This document shows, one piece after another, positions 14,562-25,066 of a DNA stretch of 52,382 nt. The first letter of the stretch is position 1. The number at the start of each line of letters is the position of its first letter. The notes below the pieces were generated by a model. That model did no database searches. It worked only from the letters and a program-made list of their open reading frames with translations, and was not told the DNA's origin. Source of the stretch: Robiginitomaculum sp. (GTDB taxonomy: Bacteria > Pseudomonadota > Alphaproteobacteria > Caulobacterales > Maricaulaceae); contig NVVV01000018.1 of the NCBI GenBank assembly GCA_002733495.1, forward strand, positions 1-52,382, in the 5' to 3' direction. A program made the translations under genes and the position numbers.

Positions 14562-16689
14562 TTTTAATCTCCTGTTTGTGAGGGATACCTGCAAACATGT
14601 TGCCAAAGAGCACGAACATGCATTTAGCCATGTGCAGGATGTCTTCCTGGTCTTTCGGGTCGTCAATTTCACCCATCAGTTTGGCAAAAAACTTCATATG
14701 CTCCAGGTCCAGCGCCCCGTGGGATGTCAGGTAAGAGAAGCAATTATCACCCAGGCCCAGGTTTTTCTGCACCGCTTCGGCGCCTGATGTGGCCAATTGT
14801 GTGCTGGTGCCTTCCAGAACCAGAACCATGCCAAAAAAGGCGGCAGGGTTGATCCGGGCAATGGTGTCATAGGCGTAAGCCACCATCATTTCCGTACCAA
14901 AGCGTGGCTTGCCATTGCGGACCGCTTCGGCGTCACCGCCGGCATTGGCAATGTCATTGAGGATCCATTCTTCATGGCCGGTTTCTTCCTCGATATACTC
15001 ATCCAGAGCTTCCAGAAGATCCGTGCGGTGTTTGAGCATATGCGCTTTGGCGCTCTGCATCAAAGGCACGGTGTGCTTGACGTGGTGATAGGCTTCGGTG
15101 AGGTAAGCGATATAGGTTTCGAGTGATATATTGCCTTTCATGGCATCACCAATTTGCGGAATTTCGCGCAAATATTGCTGCTCCTCAGCGGTTTCATGCA
15201 ACAGGCGCTCAAAAAATGAACGGCTCTGGCCTTCTGTGTTGTAACTCTGATCAGTCACTTTCTTATTCTCCTTGAGAATTTGAATGCGTTTGGGACGTCC
15301 ATTGCCCGTCGCCAACCCGTTATCGGGGGTGAATGGCATGGTCTTGATCCAGTGTTTGATGCGGGCGTAAGCGGGCAGGCGGGCATTAACGCGATCTATG
15401 GCTGCCGTCAGGGCAGCATCGTCCACATCAAAGCCAGACGGTACAATCAGGGCGCCCAGAGCCGGTTTGGCCTCGCCATAAACTAATGTTTGTGCAATTT
15501 GCGGCTCGGCCAGCAATTCGCTTTCGACCCATTCAGGCGCAATATTGCGGCCAAAGCCTGTGATGATCATATTGGCCTTGCGCCCGGTAATGCGCAAACG
15601 ACCATTTTCATCCAGTGAACCCAGATCACCCGTGCGTAATGGCGTGGTGAAGCTGTGCGCGCCGGTATAGCCAAGAATGGCCGGATTATTGATGATGATT
15701 TCATCATTTTCATCAATCACCAGATCAATATGGGGCAGGACCCGGCCTGTTGTATCGCCGTCATGGTCATTGGGGGTGTTCAGGGCCACAACCGAGGCCA
15801 CTTCGCTCAGGCCATAGCCCTGATACACCGGCAGGCCACGTGCCTTTGCGCGACGCAAAAGGTCTGGGGCCACACGAGCGCCGCCAACCGCAACCAGGCG
15901 CATATCATCCAGGTGGCCATTTTCGGCTTCCAGCGTAGAAAGCAAGCCGCCAAGTATTTCCGGCACTAGAATAATGCTGCTGGCTTTGGCGTCGCGCAGG
16001 CTGCGGACCAGTAAAGGGAAGTCAGGCATAAAAGTATGTTGAAAACCGATCTTGCTGACCGGCTCGATATGACAGGTCCCACCGGCCAGCAAAGCCGTAT
16101 AAAGCCCAGCGACGTTTTCCAGTAAGACGGGTAAAGGCAGGATCGAGAAATGCGTACCCGCATAGTCGCCGCCAATGACCTCAACCAGCGAGCTGGCCAC
16201 GGCTTCCATGCCGTCTTGGGACAGGCAAACGCCTTTGGGTGTGCCGGTAGAGCCGGACGTGTAGGTGATTTTGGCGGTGCCTTCTGGAATGGTCGCTTTG
16301 GGGTGATCCAGCGCCGTCATGGTCAGGGGGAAGGGGCCAATTTTTAGCGTTTTTTCGCCTTTGGCGTTCTCTTTATCAGAGAACAGCCATTTTGCCCCGC
16401 AATCGACAAGCGCATGCTGGCGTTGCAATGGCGTAAAAAATGGTGGCAGGGGCACACTGGTTAAGCCAACTTGTGCAAGAGCCAGGTCAAGAACAAGCCA
16501 GGCTGGCCCATTGGCCATGTCCACAGCCACAGGGTGCAAAGGCGAGCAATTGTCTTTCAACCAGTCTGAGGTTTCATCAATGTGGCGAACCAGGTCCGCA
16601 TAGCTGCTGCGCCAGTCTGCACTCGTCAGGGCCAGATCTTCGGGCGCGCGGCGCGCATGGTCACGAATAGCTTTGATAACGGTACACAT
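14551..16689 (-). CDS. AMP-forming acyl ligase fused to a haem-oxygenase-like di-iron oxidase domain
   Basis: 712-residue two-domain protein. Residues 1-475 are an ANL-family ligase: P-loop TYTSGSTGTPKG (142-153), YGLSE (292-296), TGDLG (353-357), and a C-terminal lysine in GNGRPKR near 467. Residues 490-705 form a helical haem-oxygenase-like domain with the ligand pattern of HDO non-haem di-iron enzymes: Glu532, Glu569-x2-His572, Glu626, and His657-x3-Asp661-x2-His664. HDO members include fatty-acid decarboxylase UndA and amino-acid oxygenases. A fusion suggests that an activated acyl group is oxidised. The ATG overlaps the preceding stop (TAATG at 16687-16691). The substrate cannot be read from sequence. 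Confidence 0.85.
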   Translation of the reverse strand: MCTVIKAIRDHARRAPEDLALTSADWRSSYADLVRHIDETSDWLKDNCSPLHPVAVDMANGPAWLVLDLALAQVGLTSVPLPPFFTPLQRQHALVDCGAKWLFSDKENAKGEKTLKIGPFPLTMTALDHPKATIPEGTAKITYTSGSTGTPKGVCLSQDGMEAVASSLVEVIGGDYAGTHFSILPLPVLLENVAGLYTALLAGGTCHIEPVSKIGFQHTFMPDFPLLVRSLRDAKASSIILVPEILGGLLSTLEAENGHLDDMRLVAVGGARVAPDLLRRAKARGLPVYQGYGLSEVASVVALNTPNDHDGDTTGRVLPHIDLVIDENDEIIINNPAILGYTGAHSFTTPLRTGDLGSLDENGRLRITGRKANMIITGFGRNIAPEWVESELLAEPQIAQTLVYGEAKPALGALIVPSGFDVDDAALTAAIDRVNARLPAYARIKHWIKTMPFTPDNGLATGNGRPKRIQILKENKKVTDQSYNTEGQSRSFFERLLHETAEEQQYLREIPQIGDAMKGNISLETYIAYLTEAYHHVKHTVPLMQSAKAHMLKHRTDLLEALDEYIEEETGHEEWILNDIANAGGDAEAVRNGKPRFGTEMMVAYAYDTIARINPAAFFGMVLVLEGTSTQLATSGAEAVQKNLGLGDNCFSYLTSHGALDLEHMKFFAKLMGEIDDPKDQEDILHMAKCMFVLFGNMFAGIPHKQEIKNAA

Positions 16690-17429
16690 TATGCGGCCTC
16701 CGCCAGAGGATGATGCAGACGGGGGAAGATTTCGTCTGTGGTGTCGTCATTGGCAATGCTTTGGTTGTCTTTGTAATGCACGGGTAGCAAATGGCACCCG
16801 GCGGCAATATCACCAAACAAAACCTGTGGTGAGGTGCTGTAATAACTGCCCCAGTGTGCGCCCAGGTCGGGCAGGCGGGTTTTGTCGGCATCGGCAACTT
16901 TGCGCGGGTCCAGGCCGAGCTGGCCAAAGAAACGTTTCAGCACCCGGGTGCCGGTGATGGTGGCATAGCCGAGGCCTTGTGATTTCAGATAATCAGCCAG
17001 CACCATGAACAAGAAGAATGTGGCACCATGGCCTTGGGAGGCAAGGCTGCCCAGCTCTGCGATTTCACAGCGCTCAACCGTACGGCCCAGATTTTGGCTA
17101 ACCTCTTCTTCGATTGGCTGGTCCAGATAATGTTCCAGAAACAAGGTTTCGTCTTTGGCGAGGCGAAAGCCGATAGCGGCAAGGATATTGCCCGAGGCAT
17201 CCTGTGCGCTCATCAAATAAGGGTAATGAGTGTTCAGTCTGGCACCGTATTTTTCTTCATAGGTCTTTTCGATAAAGGCCTCTACACGGCGACGCTCTGG
17301 CATAAAATGTTTGGTCAGGGAAATGATCGCCGGGGTGACGCGGGCAAAACTGCCAACGGTTTCACGGTTGATTAAAACTTGGCCGCGATGTTTGCCGTCA
17401 TTGCTGATTTCCAGGGCTAGTACACTCAC
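16689..17429 (-). CDS. Thermostable-hemolysin family protein (GNAT/autoinducer-synthase-like fold)
   Basis: 246 residues matching the thermostable hemolysin (delta-VPH) family. Recognisable blocks are VTPAIISLTKHFMPERR, TYEEKYGARLNTHYPYLMS and CEIAELGSLAS followed by GATFFLFMVLADYLKSQG. The name comes from a Vibrio haemolysis phenotype, but the fold resembles acyltransferases and acyl-homoserine-lactone synthases, so an acyl-transfer enzyme is more likely than a toxin. There is no signal peptide. The preferred start is the GTG at 17429 with GAGG 8 bases upstream; an ATG at 17459 adds ten residues. It is the first gene of a four-gene operon and overlaps the ligase start. Confidence 0.82.
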   Translation of the reverse strand: MSVLALEISNDGKHRGQVLINRETVGSFARVTPAIISLTKHFMPERRRVEAFIEKTYEEKYGARLNTHYPYLMSAQDASGNILAAIGFRLAKDETLFLEHYLDQPIEEEVSQNLGRTVERCEIAELGSLASQGHGATFFLFMVLADYLKSQGLGYATITGTRVLKRFFGQLGLDPRKVADADKTRLPDLGAHWGSYYSTSPQVLFGDIAAGCHLLPVHYKDNQSIANDDTTDEIFPRLHHPLAEAA

Positions 17430-17630
17430 GATCTTATCCTCAATTCTGGTTAGCACCACAACATGTGCTGCTCATACCGGAATGACGTCATGGGTGATGG
17501 TGATCCTCCATTGCTTCAGTAATTTTTCTCATTTTTTTCGTAGGGGCGAACGACTAGCTTTTCCTATTTGATCGCATACCCTTGCCTGATTGAGTCTTGA
17601 GCATACAAAGACCGTAAAAGGGGTGGGATT

Positions 17631-18953
17631 GTGATCAGTATATTGGGTTTGGCGGCCGCATTGGCATTGCTGGTTTATCTGGCCATGCGCGGGATGAGCA
17701 TTCTTATTGCTGCGCCACTTTGCGCCATCGTGATTGCATTGACATCAGGCCTGACGCTCTTGCCGCCCAAAGGTTCAACCGAGGTCAGTTTCGCGCTGAG
17801 CTATATGACCGGATTTACAGGCTTTTTTCGCGACTGGTTCCTGATGTTTCTGCTGGGTGCTATATTTGGCAAAATCATGGAAGACAGCGGCGCGGCCCAC
17901 GCCATTGCGCACTGGGTGATTAGCAAATTAGGCGTGAAACACGCCGTTTTGGCCGTTGTGGCGGCCTGCGCCATCCTGACCTATGGCGGGGTCAGCGTGT
18001 TTATCGTGGCCTTCTCCGTTTACCCCATGGCCGTTGGCCTGTTTCGTGATGCCAATCTGCCGCGCCGCTTTTTGCCGGGCACTATCGCTTTTGGCTCGGT
18101 CACTTTCACCATGACGTCCGCAGGCTCTGTGGAAATGCAGAACTGGATCCCCATGCAATATCTGGGCACCACCACTTATGCCGGGTGGCAGGTCAGCCTG
18201 ATCGTGGCGATTTTCATGGCGCTGGCCGGGTTTTACTGGCTGACGCGCATGATTACAAAGGCGGTGGCTAACGGGGAAGGGTTTGAGGGCAGGGACAGTG
18301 ACCCGGCCTCGCGCTCTACGTCCACCTTGCCCAACCCGGTTTTGTCCCTATTGCCCCTTATTGCTGTGCTTGGGGTCTCGTTTGCCTTGCAAGACTATTA
18401 CGGCAAATACGCTCTGGTGATTGCGCTGGCCTCAGGCATCGTAGTGGCGACTTTGCTGAATATAAAAAGCTTCACCGATTTTGGCGGGGCGATCTCTCTT
18501 GGGGCGACCGGGGCGGTAATTGCCATTGCCAATACTTGCGCGGTGGTTGGTTTTGGCTCTGTGGCCAAGGTTTCCCCCGCCTTTCAGCAGGCCCTTGACG
18601 CGCTGACGTCCATGCCGGGATCGCCTCTGGTGGCGGCGGCGCTGGCGATTACTGTGATTTGCGGCCTGACAGGTTCTGCCTCAGGTGGGCAGACCATCGC
18701 GCTGCCCCTGCTTGCCCCCCTTTATGTCGGTGCCGATGCACCGCACCCGGTCGATCCAGAGGCTTTGCACCGGGTTATAGCCATTGCGTCGGGGGGCTTG
18801 GACAGCCTGCCCCATAATGGCTATGTGGTGACCACGATCCGGGCCATTTGCGGCGAAACGCACAAGGCGGCTTACGGCACCGTCGGGGCGTTAACGGTGG
18901 TGGTGCCTGCCATTGGCACGGTGTTGGCGCTGGTGCTGTTTTCTGTGTTTTAG
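17631..18953 (+). CDS. GntP-family permease (gluconate/3-hydroxybutyrate type)
   Basis: Integral inner-membrane carrier of 440 residues with about 12 hydrophobic segments and the GntP/citrate-symporter-like pattern, including the glycine-rich TGSASGGQTIALPLL loop and the ASGGLDSLPHNG segment near the C-terminus. Relatives take up gluconate, 3-hydroxybutyrate or other short organic acids; the substrate here is open. The start is GTG, with AAAAGGGG upstream. It is divergent from the hemolysin-family operon. Its stop overlaps by 4 bases the stop of the convergent TonB receptor gene. Confidence 0.85.
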   Translation: MISILGLAAALALLVYLAMRGMSILIAAPLCAIVIALTSGLTLLPPKGSTEVSFALSYMTGFTGFFRDWFLMFLLGAIFGKIMEDSGAAHAIAHWVISKLGVKHAVLAVVAACAILTYGGVSVFIVAFSVYPMAVGLFRDANLPRRFLPGTIAFGSVTFTMTSAGSVEMQNWIPMQYLGTTTYAGWQVSLIVAIFMALAGFYWLTRMITKAVANGEGFEGRDSDPASRSTSTLPNPVLSLLPLIAVLGVSFALQDYYGKYALVIALASGIVVATLLNIKSFTDFGGAISLGATGAVIAIANTCAVVGFGSVAKVSPAFQQALDALTSMPGSPLVAAALAITVICGLTGSASGGQTIALPLLAPLYVGADAPHPVDPEALHRVIAIASGGLDSLPHNGYVVTTIRAICGETHKAAYGTVGALTVVVPAIGTVLALVLFSVF

Positions 18954-20968
18954 GATTTTATTCTCACACCAAAGAAAAGCGTTCTGGGGCGGCCCGGAAA
19001 ATATCGCTCTGAGCCAAAGGCAAAGTCAGCGCGATTGGCGTAACGCGTATCCAGCAGATTATCCACGCGTCCATAAAGGCTAAGGCGGGGGCTGATCATT
19101 GCCGTGCCGCGCAAGGTGATAATGTTGTGCCCTTCATAGCGTGCGGTATTGCCGGGATCGGTGAAATATTTGCCAACATGTTGCAGCTTGGCCGAAAGGC
19201 TAAGCGCATCAGTGGGGCGCACCATTATTTGCACAAACCCCAGCGTTTTAGGGGCGCTATCGACCGGCGTGCCTTTTCTGATTGAACTGGACGCGGTGCG
19301 CACAATGTCTGTGAAGGCGTATGTATGTTTGGCATAGCTGGCCGCGCCCGACAGGGTGAGATAGCGCCCAAGCGGTGCGGTGAACTCAATTTCCACGCCC
19401 TTATGGTGGGTTTTCCCATTCTCAACATTAAAGCCATTGGCATTGCGAAAGAAAAAATTGTTCTTGCGCATGGCGTAAAGCGACAGGTCAAAGCGAATAG
19501 CCCCGGTTATGGCTTTCAGGCCAGCTTCAAAAGAATCCAGCGTCTCGGGGCGAATGGCCCCGGGTGTCTGATTGATTTGCAGGCTGTAGGCATCGCTGAC
19601 CTGTGGGGCGCGATTGCCCCGGGCATAACGACCGTAGAGCGATAGATGATCGTTGATCTGGTGCGTCAGGCCCGCTTTGGGGGCCAAGGTGAAATAGTCA
19701 TCCTGCCGGTCAGCAATGCGCAAAAACCGTCCAAAACTGCCATTATCAATCCGGTTATTATAATCATAATGAGTATAATCCGCTCGCACGCCAAGGTTAA
19801 GTTTGGTCTTTGTCCCAAGATCAAAACGCAATTGCCCATAGGGCGAAAGCACCAGCGCCTTGACCGCATAATCATAGTGTTCGCCCTGCACGAAAGAAAA
19901 AGCGCGCGGACCGGCCTGAAACTCTCTGGTGCTGCCCTTGGTAAACTCGCTATCCAGGCCCAGCGTAAAGCGACCACCTTTTATGGCCCCTTCATAGGTA
20001 GAGATCAGGCCCAGGCTTTGATGACCGCTGTCTTCAAGGGCTTTGCCCGGCACAAAATGACGCAAAAACGACAGATCAACCCAGCGCGCATAGGGAATGA
20101 AACTCAAACGATTGCCCGACTTGCCTTCGCGGTTAAAATGCAACGCAAAGCGCGCCGATTTTGCATCCCGAAAGGCCTCTGGGTTTGGGTTGCTAAGTGC
20201 CAAACCTTTGTCTTTATAGCCTTTGTTGCCGAGAATAAACCCGGCGGTTTCCTGATTAAGGTTTTGAAAGCTGACCAGCGTTTTCAAGGTCCAGCGGCCA
20301 AGTTGGGCATCATGGCGGATTTGCAGTTTTTGCTGATCATAACCGGAATCGGCGCGAAAGCCGGGATCATGCGCCAGGCTTAGCCCGATATGGTAGCGCC
20401 CATTCAGGGCCGCGCCATCATTGCCCGCCAACAGGCGCACATAGCCGTTTTCATTGCCCAAAATGTCAAGGGAAACGCCATTATCCGCCATAGGGGCAGG
20501 GGAGAGCACATTAATCAGGCCATGCACGGCGTTTGAGCCATAAAGCACACTGCCCGGCCCCTTGCTGACCTCCACCCGCCCGGCACTCTCTATCGCGCTT
20601 TCAAAAAGGCCGTTCACATTGCCAAAACCGGCGGCACGCAAGGGCACACCATCTTCCAGATACAAAAACGACCCGGCACCGGCCCCGCCGGTTAATACGG
20701 GCGAACGAATGGCGGTTAAATGCTCCTGACCGCTGCCCCGATGGATGTTCACCCCGGCGGCTTCATTAAGTAACTCTGCCGGGTGCACAACCGCCAGCGC
20801 ACGCAGACGCTTTGCGTCAAAAACACTTACACTACCCGCATAATCACGCGCCTGTTCCGCCCGCCGCGCGGCGGTAATGATCATATCATCCTCTTGCGCC
20901 ATACCATGAGCAGGCAAAAGAAAAAGGGTCATTAGGCCTGTGGGGACCATCACTTTATAATTAAGCAT
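18950..20968 (-). CDS. TonB-dependent outer-membrane receptor
   Basis: 672 residues: Sec signal peptide ending HGMAQ, a TonB-box-like DDMIITAARR, a plug domain (VEVSKGPGSVLYGSNAVHG), then a beta-barrel ending in the aromatic/basic TLFFGVRIKS. It imports a siderophore, cofactor or organic compound across the outer membrane. It follows the alpha-hydroxyacid dehydrogenase gene by 12 bases on the same strand, so the two are probably an operon, which hints at uptake of a substrate for catabolism rather than iron. This is inference from position. Confidence 0.9.
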   Translation of the reverse strand: MLNYKVMVPTGLMTLFLLPAHGMAQEDDMIITAARRAEQARDYAGSVSVFDAKRLRALAVVHPAELLNEAAGVNIHRGSGQEHLTAIRSPVLTGGAGAGSFLYLEDGVPLRAAGFGNVNGLFESAIESAGRVEVSKGPGSVLYGSNAVHGLINVLSPAPMADNGVSLDILGNENGYVRLLAGNDGAALNGRYHIGLSLAHDPGFRADSGYDQQKLQIRHDAQLGRWTLKTLVSFQNLNQETAGFILGNKGYKDKGLALSNPNPEAFRDAKSARFALHFNREGKSGNRLSFIPYARWVDLSFLRHFVPGKALEDSGHQSLGLISTYEGAIKGGRFTLGLDSEFTKGSTREFQAGPRAFSFVQGEHYDYAVKALVLSPYGQLRFDLGTKTKLNLGVRADYTHYDYNNRIDNGSFGRFLRIADRQDDYFTLAPKAGLTHQINDHLSLYGRYARGNRAPQVSDAYSLQINQTPGAIRPETLDSFEAGLKAITGAIRFDLSLYAMRKNNFFFRNANGFNVENGKTHHKGVEIEFTAPLGRYLTLSGAASYAKHTYAFTDIVRTASSSIRKGTPVDSAPKTLGFVQIMVRPTDALSLSAKLQHVGKYFTDPGNTARYEGHNIITLRGTAMISPRLSLYGRVDNLLDTRYANRADFAFGSERYFPGRPRTLFFGVRIKS

Positions 20969-20980
20969 TACGCAAATAAA

Positions 20981-22144
20981 TCAATTTCCTAAATCCAGAA
21001 CTCCATCTGTGATTTCAACGATTGAGGTTGCTCCGGTCAGGGCCATGCTGACCGCCATTTCGGCCTTGAATGTGGCCAACAGCTTATGCAAACCGGCTTG
21101 CCCCCGGGCAGCCAGTGCCCAGACCCACGGGCGGCCAATCAGCACCGCATCGGCGCCACTGGCCCGCGCTTTGAGCACATCCTGGCCACTGCGCACCCCG
21201 CCATCCATAATGATAGTGGCGGCATCGCCAAGAGCATTTCTAATTCTGGGCGTGATGGAAATGCTGGAGGCCACGCCATCCAATTGCCGCCCCCCATGAT
21301 TGGACACCACAATGGCATCTGCCCCGGCGGCAAAGGCAGACTTGGCGTCGTCTACGTTCAATATGCCCTTGATAATCAAGTGCCCATCCCATTGGGCGCG
21401 CAGCCATTCAATATCCTTCCAGGTGCAGGAAGGATCAAACTGGGTGTCCACCCAGGACTTGAAATCAGCCACCGACTTTGCCGTGGGCACTTTGTCGGAA
21501 AGATTGCCAAACACATGGGGCTTGCCTTTTACCCCCACATCAAAGGCCCAGGCCGGATGCAGCGGATATTCCAGCGCCGCGCGCAGCTTACCAAGTGTGG
21601 AAAGCCCGCCCGCCATGCCGTTTCGCACATCGCGATAGCGCGCGCCGACAACGGCCAAATCGACAGTAAAGACCAGTGTTTTAACGCCCACAGATTTCGC
21701 CCGGCCCAGTAAATCGCGCACATAACCGCGATCTCGCATCATATAAAGCTGAAACCAGAAGGGCTGGATCGTGGCTGATGCCACCTCCTCCAGCGCGCAT
21801 ATGGACACTGTGGAAAGGCAAAATGGCACGTTTGCGTGGTTGGCCGCCTTGACGGCCTGCACCTCGCCGCGCCGGGCCATCATGCCCGCCAACCCGATGG
21901 GGGCCAAGGCCAGCGGCATGGCCCAACGCTCGCCTAATATCTCCAGCGATGTGTCAATATTAGAAACATCGCGCATCACACGTTGCTTGATATGCAGGGC
22001 TTCAAAATTGGCGGTGTTGGCCGCCAGCGTCGCTTCGCTATAGGCCCCGCCGTCGATATAATCAAAGAGATTGCGTGGCAGTTTCTTTTTTGCCAGATGC
22101 CGATAGTCCAGCGTCGAGGCCGGGACGAGATTAAGGCTTGGCAT
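20981..22144 (-). CDS. FMN-dependent alpha-hydroxyacid dehydrogenase (LldD/mandelate dehydrogenase family)
   Basis: 387-residue TIM-barrel flavoenzyme: N-terminal NLFDYIDGGAYSE, the catalytic-histidine loop SNHGGRQLDG and the FMN phosphate loop DGGVRSGQDVLKA are all present. The family oxidises 2-hydroxy acids (L-lactate, mandelate, glycolate) to 2-oxo acids and passes electrons to quinone or oxygen. The start MPSLNL has GGGGAG 5 bases upstream. L-lactate dehydrogenase is the default call, but benzoylformate-decarboxylase-like, aldehyde dehydrogenase and pobA genes in the same window make a mandelate-type substrate plausible. Confidence 0.85.
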   Translation of the reverse strand: MPSLNLVPASTLDYRHLAKKKLPRNLFDYIDGGAYSEATLAANTANFEALHIKQRVMRDVSNIDTSLEILGERWAMPLALAPIGLAGMMARRGEVQAVKAANHANVPFCLSTVSICALEEVASATIQPFWFQLYMMRDRGYVRDLLGRAKSVGVKTLVFTVDLAVVGARYRDVRNGMAGGLSTLGKLRAALEYPLHPAWAFDVGVKGKPHVFGNLSDKVPTAKSVADFKSWVDTQFDPSCTWKDIEWLRAQWDGHLIIKGILNVDDAKSAFAAGADAIVVSNHGGRQLDGVASSISITPRIRNALGDAATIIMDGGVRSGQDVLKARASGADAVLIGRPWVWALAARGQAGLHKLLATFKAEMAVSMALTGATSIVEITDGVLDLGN

Positions 22145-22460
22145 GATCACAAACTCCCCACAGCGAGTATTCAGCTTAAGATAGAGATAGCATTCTATGC
22201 GGATTTGAACAGGGGACGACCAGCATTGGTATGAAAACCAAACCCTCATCCTCAGCGAGCCTAAAAGATAAAGGGCTTTAAGTTTTCTTTTATTTTTATT
22301 CCATGTTCAGACAAGCTCAATATGAGATTTGCAGAATGCGTGCCAAGCTATCAATATGAAACTGACCAAACACCATAATTCAGCAAGCGCGATGGGGCAT
22401 AGGCGTAATTGCGGAAGGGGTTTGCATTCTATTAGGCGACTTTTCTCTGGCAGAACCTGG
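22145..22460. other. Intergenic region without recognisable gene
   Basis: 316 bases between the start of the alpha-hydroxyacid dehydrogenase gene and the end of pobA, both on the - strand. An AT-rich run at about 22275-22302 could be promoter DNA for the former. I see no convincing small gene or terminator. Confidence 0.5.
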
Positions 22461-23645
22461 TCAATAGATATAAGGCATGCCCGCATAACTTTCGGCGAAT
22501 GAGGTGGCCGCCGCCTCTGAGGATACAATTGTATGCAGGGTAGCAAGCTGCAATTTGTGCTCAAAGGTGCTCATGCCTTTTGCACGATGGAATGATGTCG
22601 TTAGCCACCATGAAAACCGTTGGGTTTTCCATATACGATCAAGGCATATGGCTTCATATTGGTCAAGAATGTCCTCTGAACCATCCTTGATAGCCTTGGT
22701 TAGACCCGCCGCCAGAACGCGCACATCAGCCACCGCCAGATTAAGCCCTTTGGCTCCGGTCGGAGGTACGATATGTGCAGAATCCCCCGCTAGAAATAAT
22801 CGCCCACAGCGCATGGTTTCACTGACAAAGCTACGCAGAGGGGAAATACCTTTTTGAATGACCGGGCCACGATTAAGCTTGAAATCTGTTCCCTGACCAA
22901 GGCGCAGATCCAACTCATCCCAAATCATTTCATCAGACCAGTTCTTGATGTCATCATCATTATCGCATTGGATATATAGCCGTGAGATTTCAGGAGATCG
23001 CATCGACTGTAGTGCAAATCCATTCTCATGATTGGCATAAATCACCACATGGCTTACTGGTTTGGCCTCAGCCAGAATGCCCAGCCAGGAATAAGGATAG
23101 ACAAATTCATGGGTGCGTTGTTTGGCGGCGGGGATAGCCTGACGGGAAGGTCCCCAAAATCCGTCGGTTCCTGCAATATAGTCGCATGCCAGTGTTTTTT
23201 CTTCGCCATTTTCCGTAAAATGTATTTTTGGTTTGTCCGTTTCAAAATCACTGATGGAAGAAACCGGGCAATGCCATTTCACTTCGTTATAGCTATTACG
23301 GGCATCAATAAGGTCACGGACCACAGACTGTTGGCCATAGACCGAAACTGTGCGCCCGCCGGTGAGGGCTTTAACATCAATATAACGCTCGACACCATCA
23401 AATTTGAAGGTGATGCCTTCGTGTTCCATTCGCTCTGCTTCAACATTTTCACCCACGCCAATTTCTTTGAGAGTGTCTATGGCCCCTTGTTCCAGTACAC
23501 CGGCGCGGACACGTCCCATGACATAGTTTTGGTCTTTGGATTCCAGAATAACACTGTCAATTCCGGCTCTGTGGAGCATTTGCGCTAAAAACAGACCGGC
23601 AGGGCCGGCACCAATAATTCCAACTTGCGTTTTCATGTTCTGCAT
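22461..23645 (-). CDS. pobA: 4-hydroxybenzoate 3-monooxygenase
   Basis: Class A flavoprotein monooxygenase of 394 residues, the usual length of PobA. It converts 4-hydroxybenzoate to protocatechuate with NAD(P)H and O2. Visible motifs: FAD-binding IGAGPAGLFLA, the substrate and FAD loop MGRVRAGVLEQG (residues 43-54), the DG motif GTDGFWGPSR, and GDSAHIVPPTGAKGLNLA. It lies 51 bases downstream of ligB on the same strand, forming ligA-ligB-pobA, so 4-hydroxybenzoate hydroxylation feeds directly into protocatechuate 4,5-cleavage. A second in-frame ATG three codons on is possible. Confidence 0.95.
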   Translation of the reverse strand: MQNMKTQVGIIGAGPAGLFLAQMLHRAGIDSVILESKDQNYVMGRVRAGVLEQGAIDTLKEIGVGENVEAERMEHEGITFKFDGVERYIDVKALTGGRTVSVYGQQSVVRDLIDARNSYNEVKWHCPVSSISDFETDKPKIHFTENGEEKTLACDYIAGTDGFWGPSRQAIPAAKQRTHEFVYPYSWLGILAEAKPVSHVVIYANHENGFALQSMRSPEISRLYIQCDNDDDIKNWSDEMIWDELDLRLGQGTDFKLNRGPVIQKGISPLRSFVSETMRCGRLFLAGDSAHIVPPTGAKGLNLAVADVRVLAAGLTKAIKDGSEDILDQYEAICLDRIWKTQRFSWWLTTSFHRAKGMSTFEHKLQLATLHTIVSSEAAATSFAESYAGMPYIY

Positions 23646-23696
23646 TCTCTCTCTAAGTTACCAAGCGTGTTCGACGTGGCCCTGGGTTGCAATGCT

Positions 23697-24936
<1,240 letters not shown>

Positions 24937-24951
24937 CCAGTCTCCCCTTAA

Positions 24952-24975
24952 ATGTATATGGTTGACACGATACAT
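24952..24975. promoter_or_regulatory. Candidate LysR operator between ligA and its divergent regulator
   Basis: ATGTAT (24952-24957) and ATACAT (24970-24975) form a perfect 6-bp inverted repeat with a 12-base spacer, just upstream of ligA in the 130-base divergent spacer. This fits the T-N11-A style of LysR operators; not tested. Confidence 0.45.
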
Positions 24976-25066
24976 ACCAGTAACCAGTACACGGCAGTAC
25001 CGCAAAGCTAATTTCTGTTCCCTATATTTAATAAAAGCTATAACGTGCTGTTTGGAGTGTTCATTT

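Noticed and set aside
16689-17429. Haemolysin toxin
   Set aside because: The family name is historical; no signal peptide and operon with biosynthetic enzymes argue for an acyltransferase-like role.
19646-20383. 245-codon + strand open frame
   Set aside because: Lies wholly inside the TonB receptor gene on the other strand; no ribosome site or recognisable domain.
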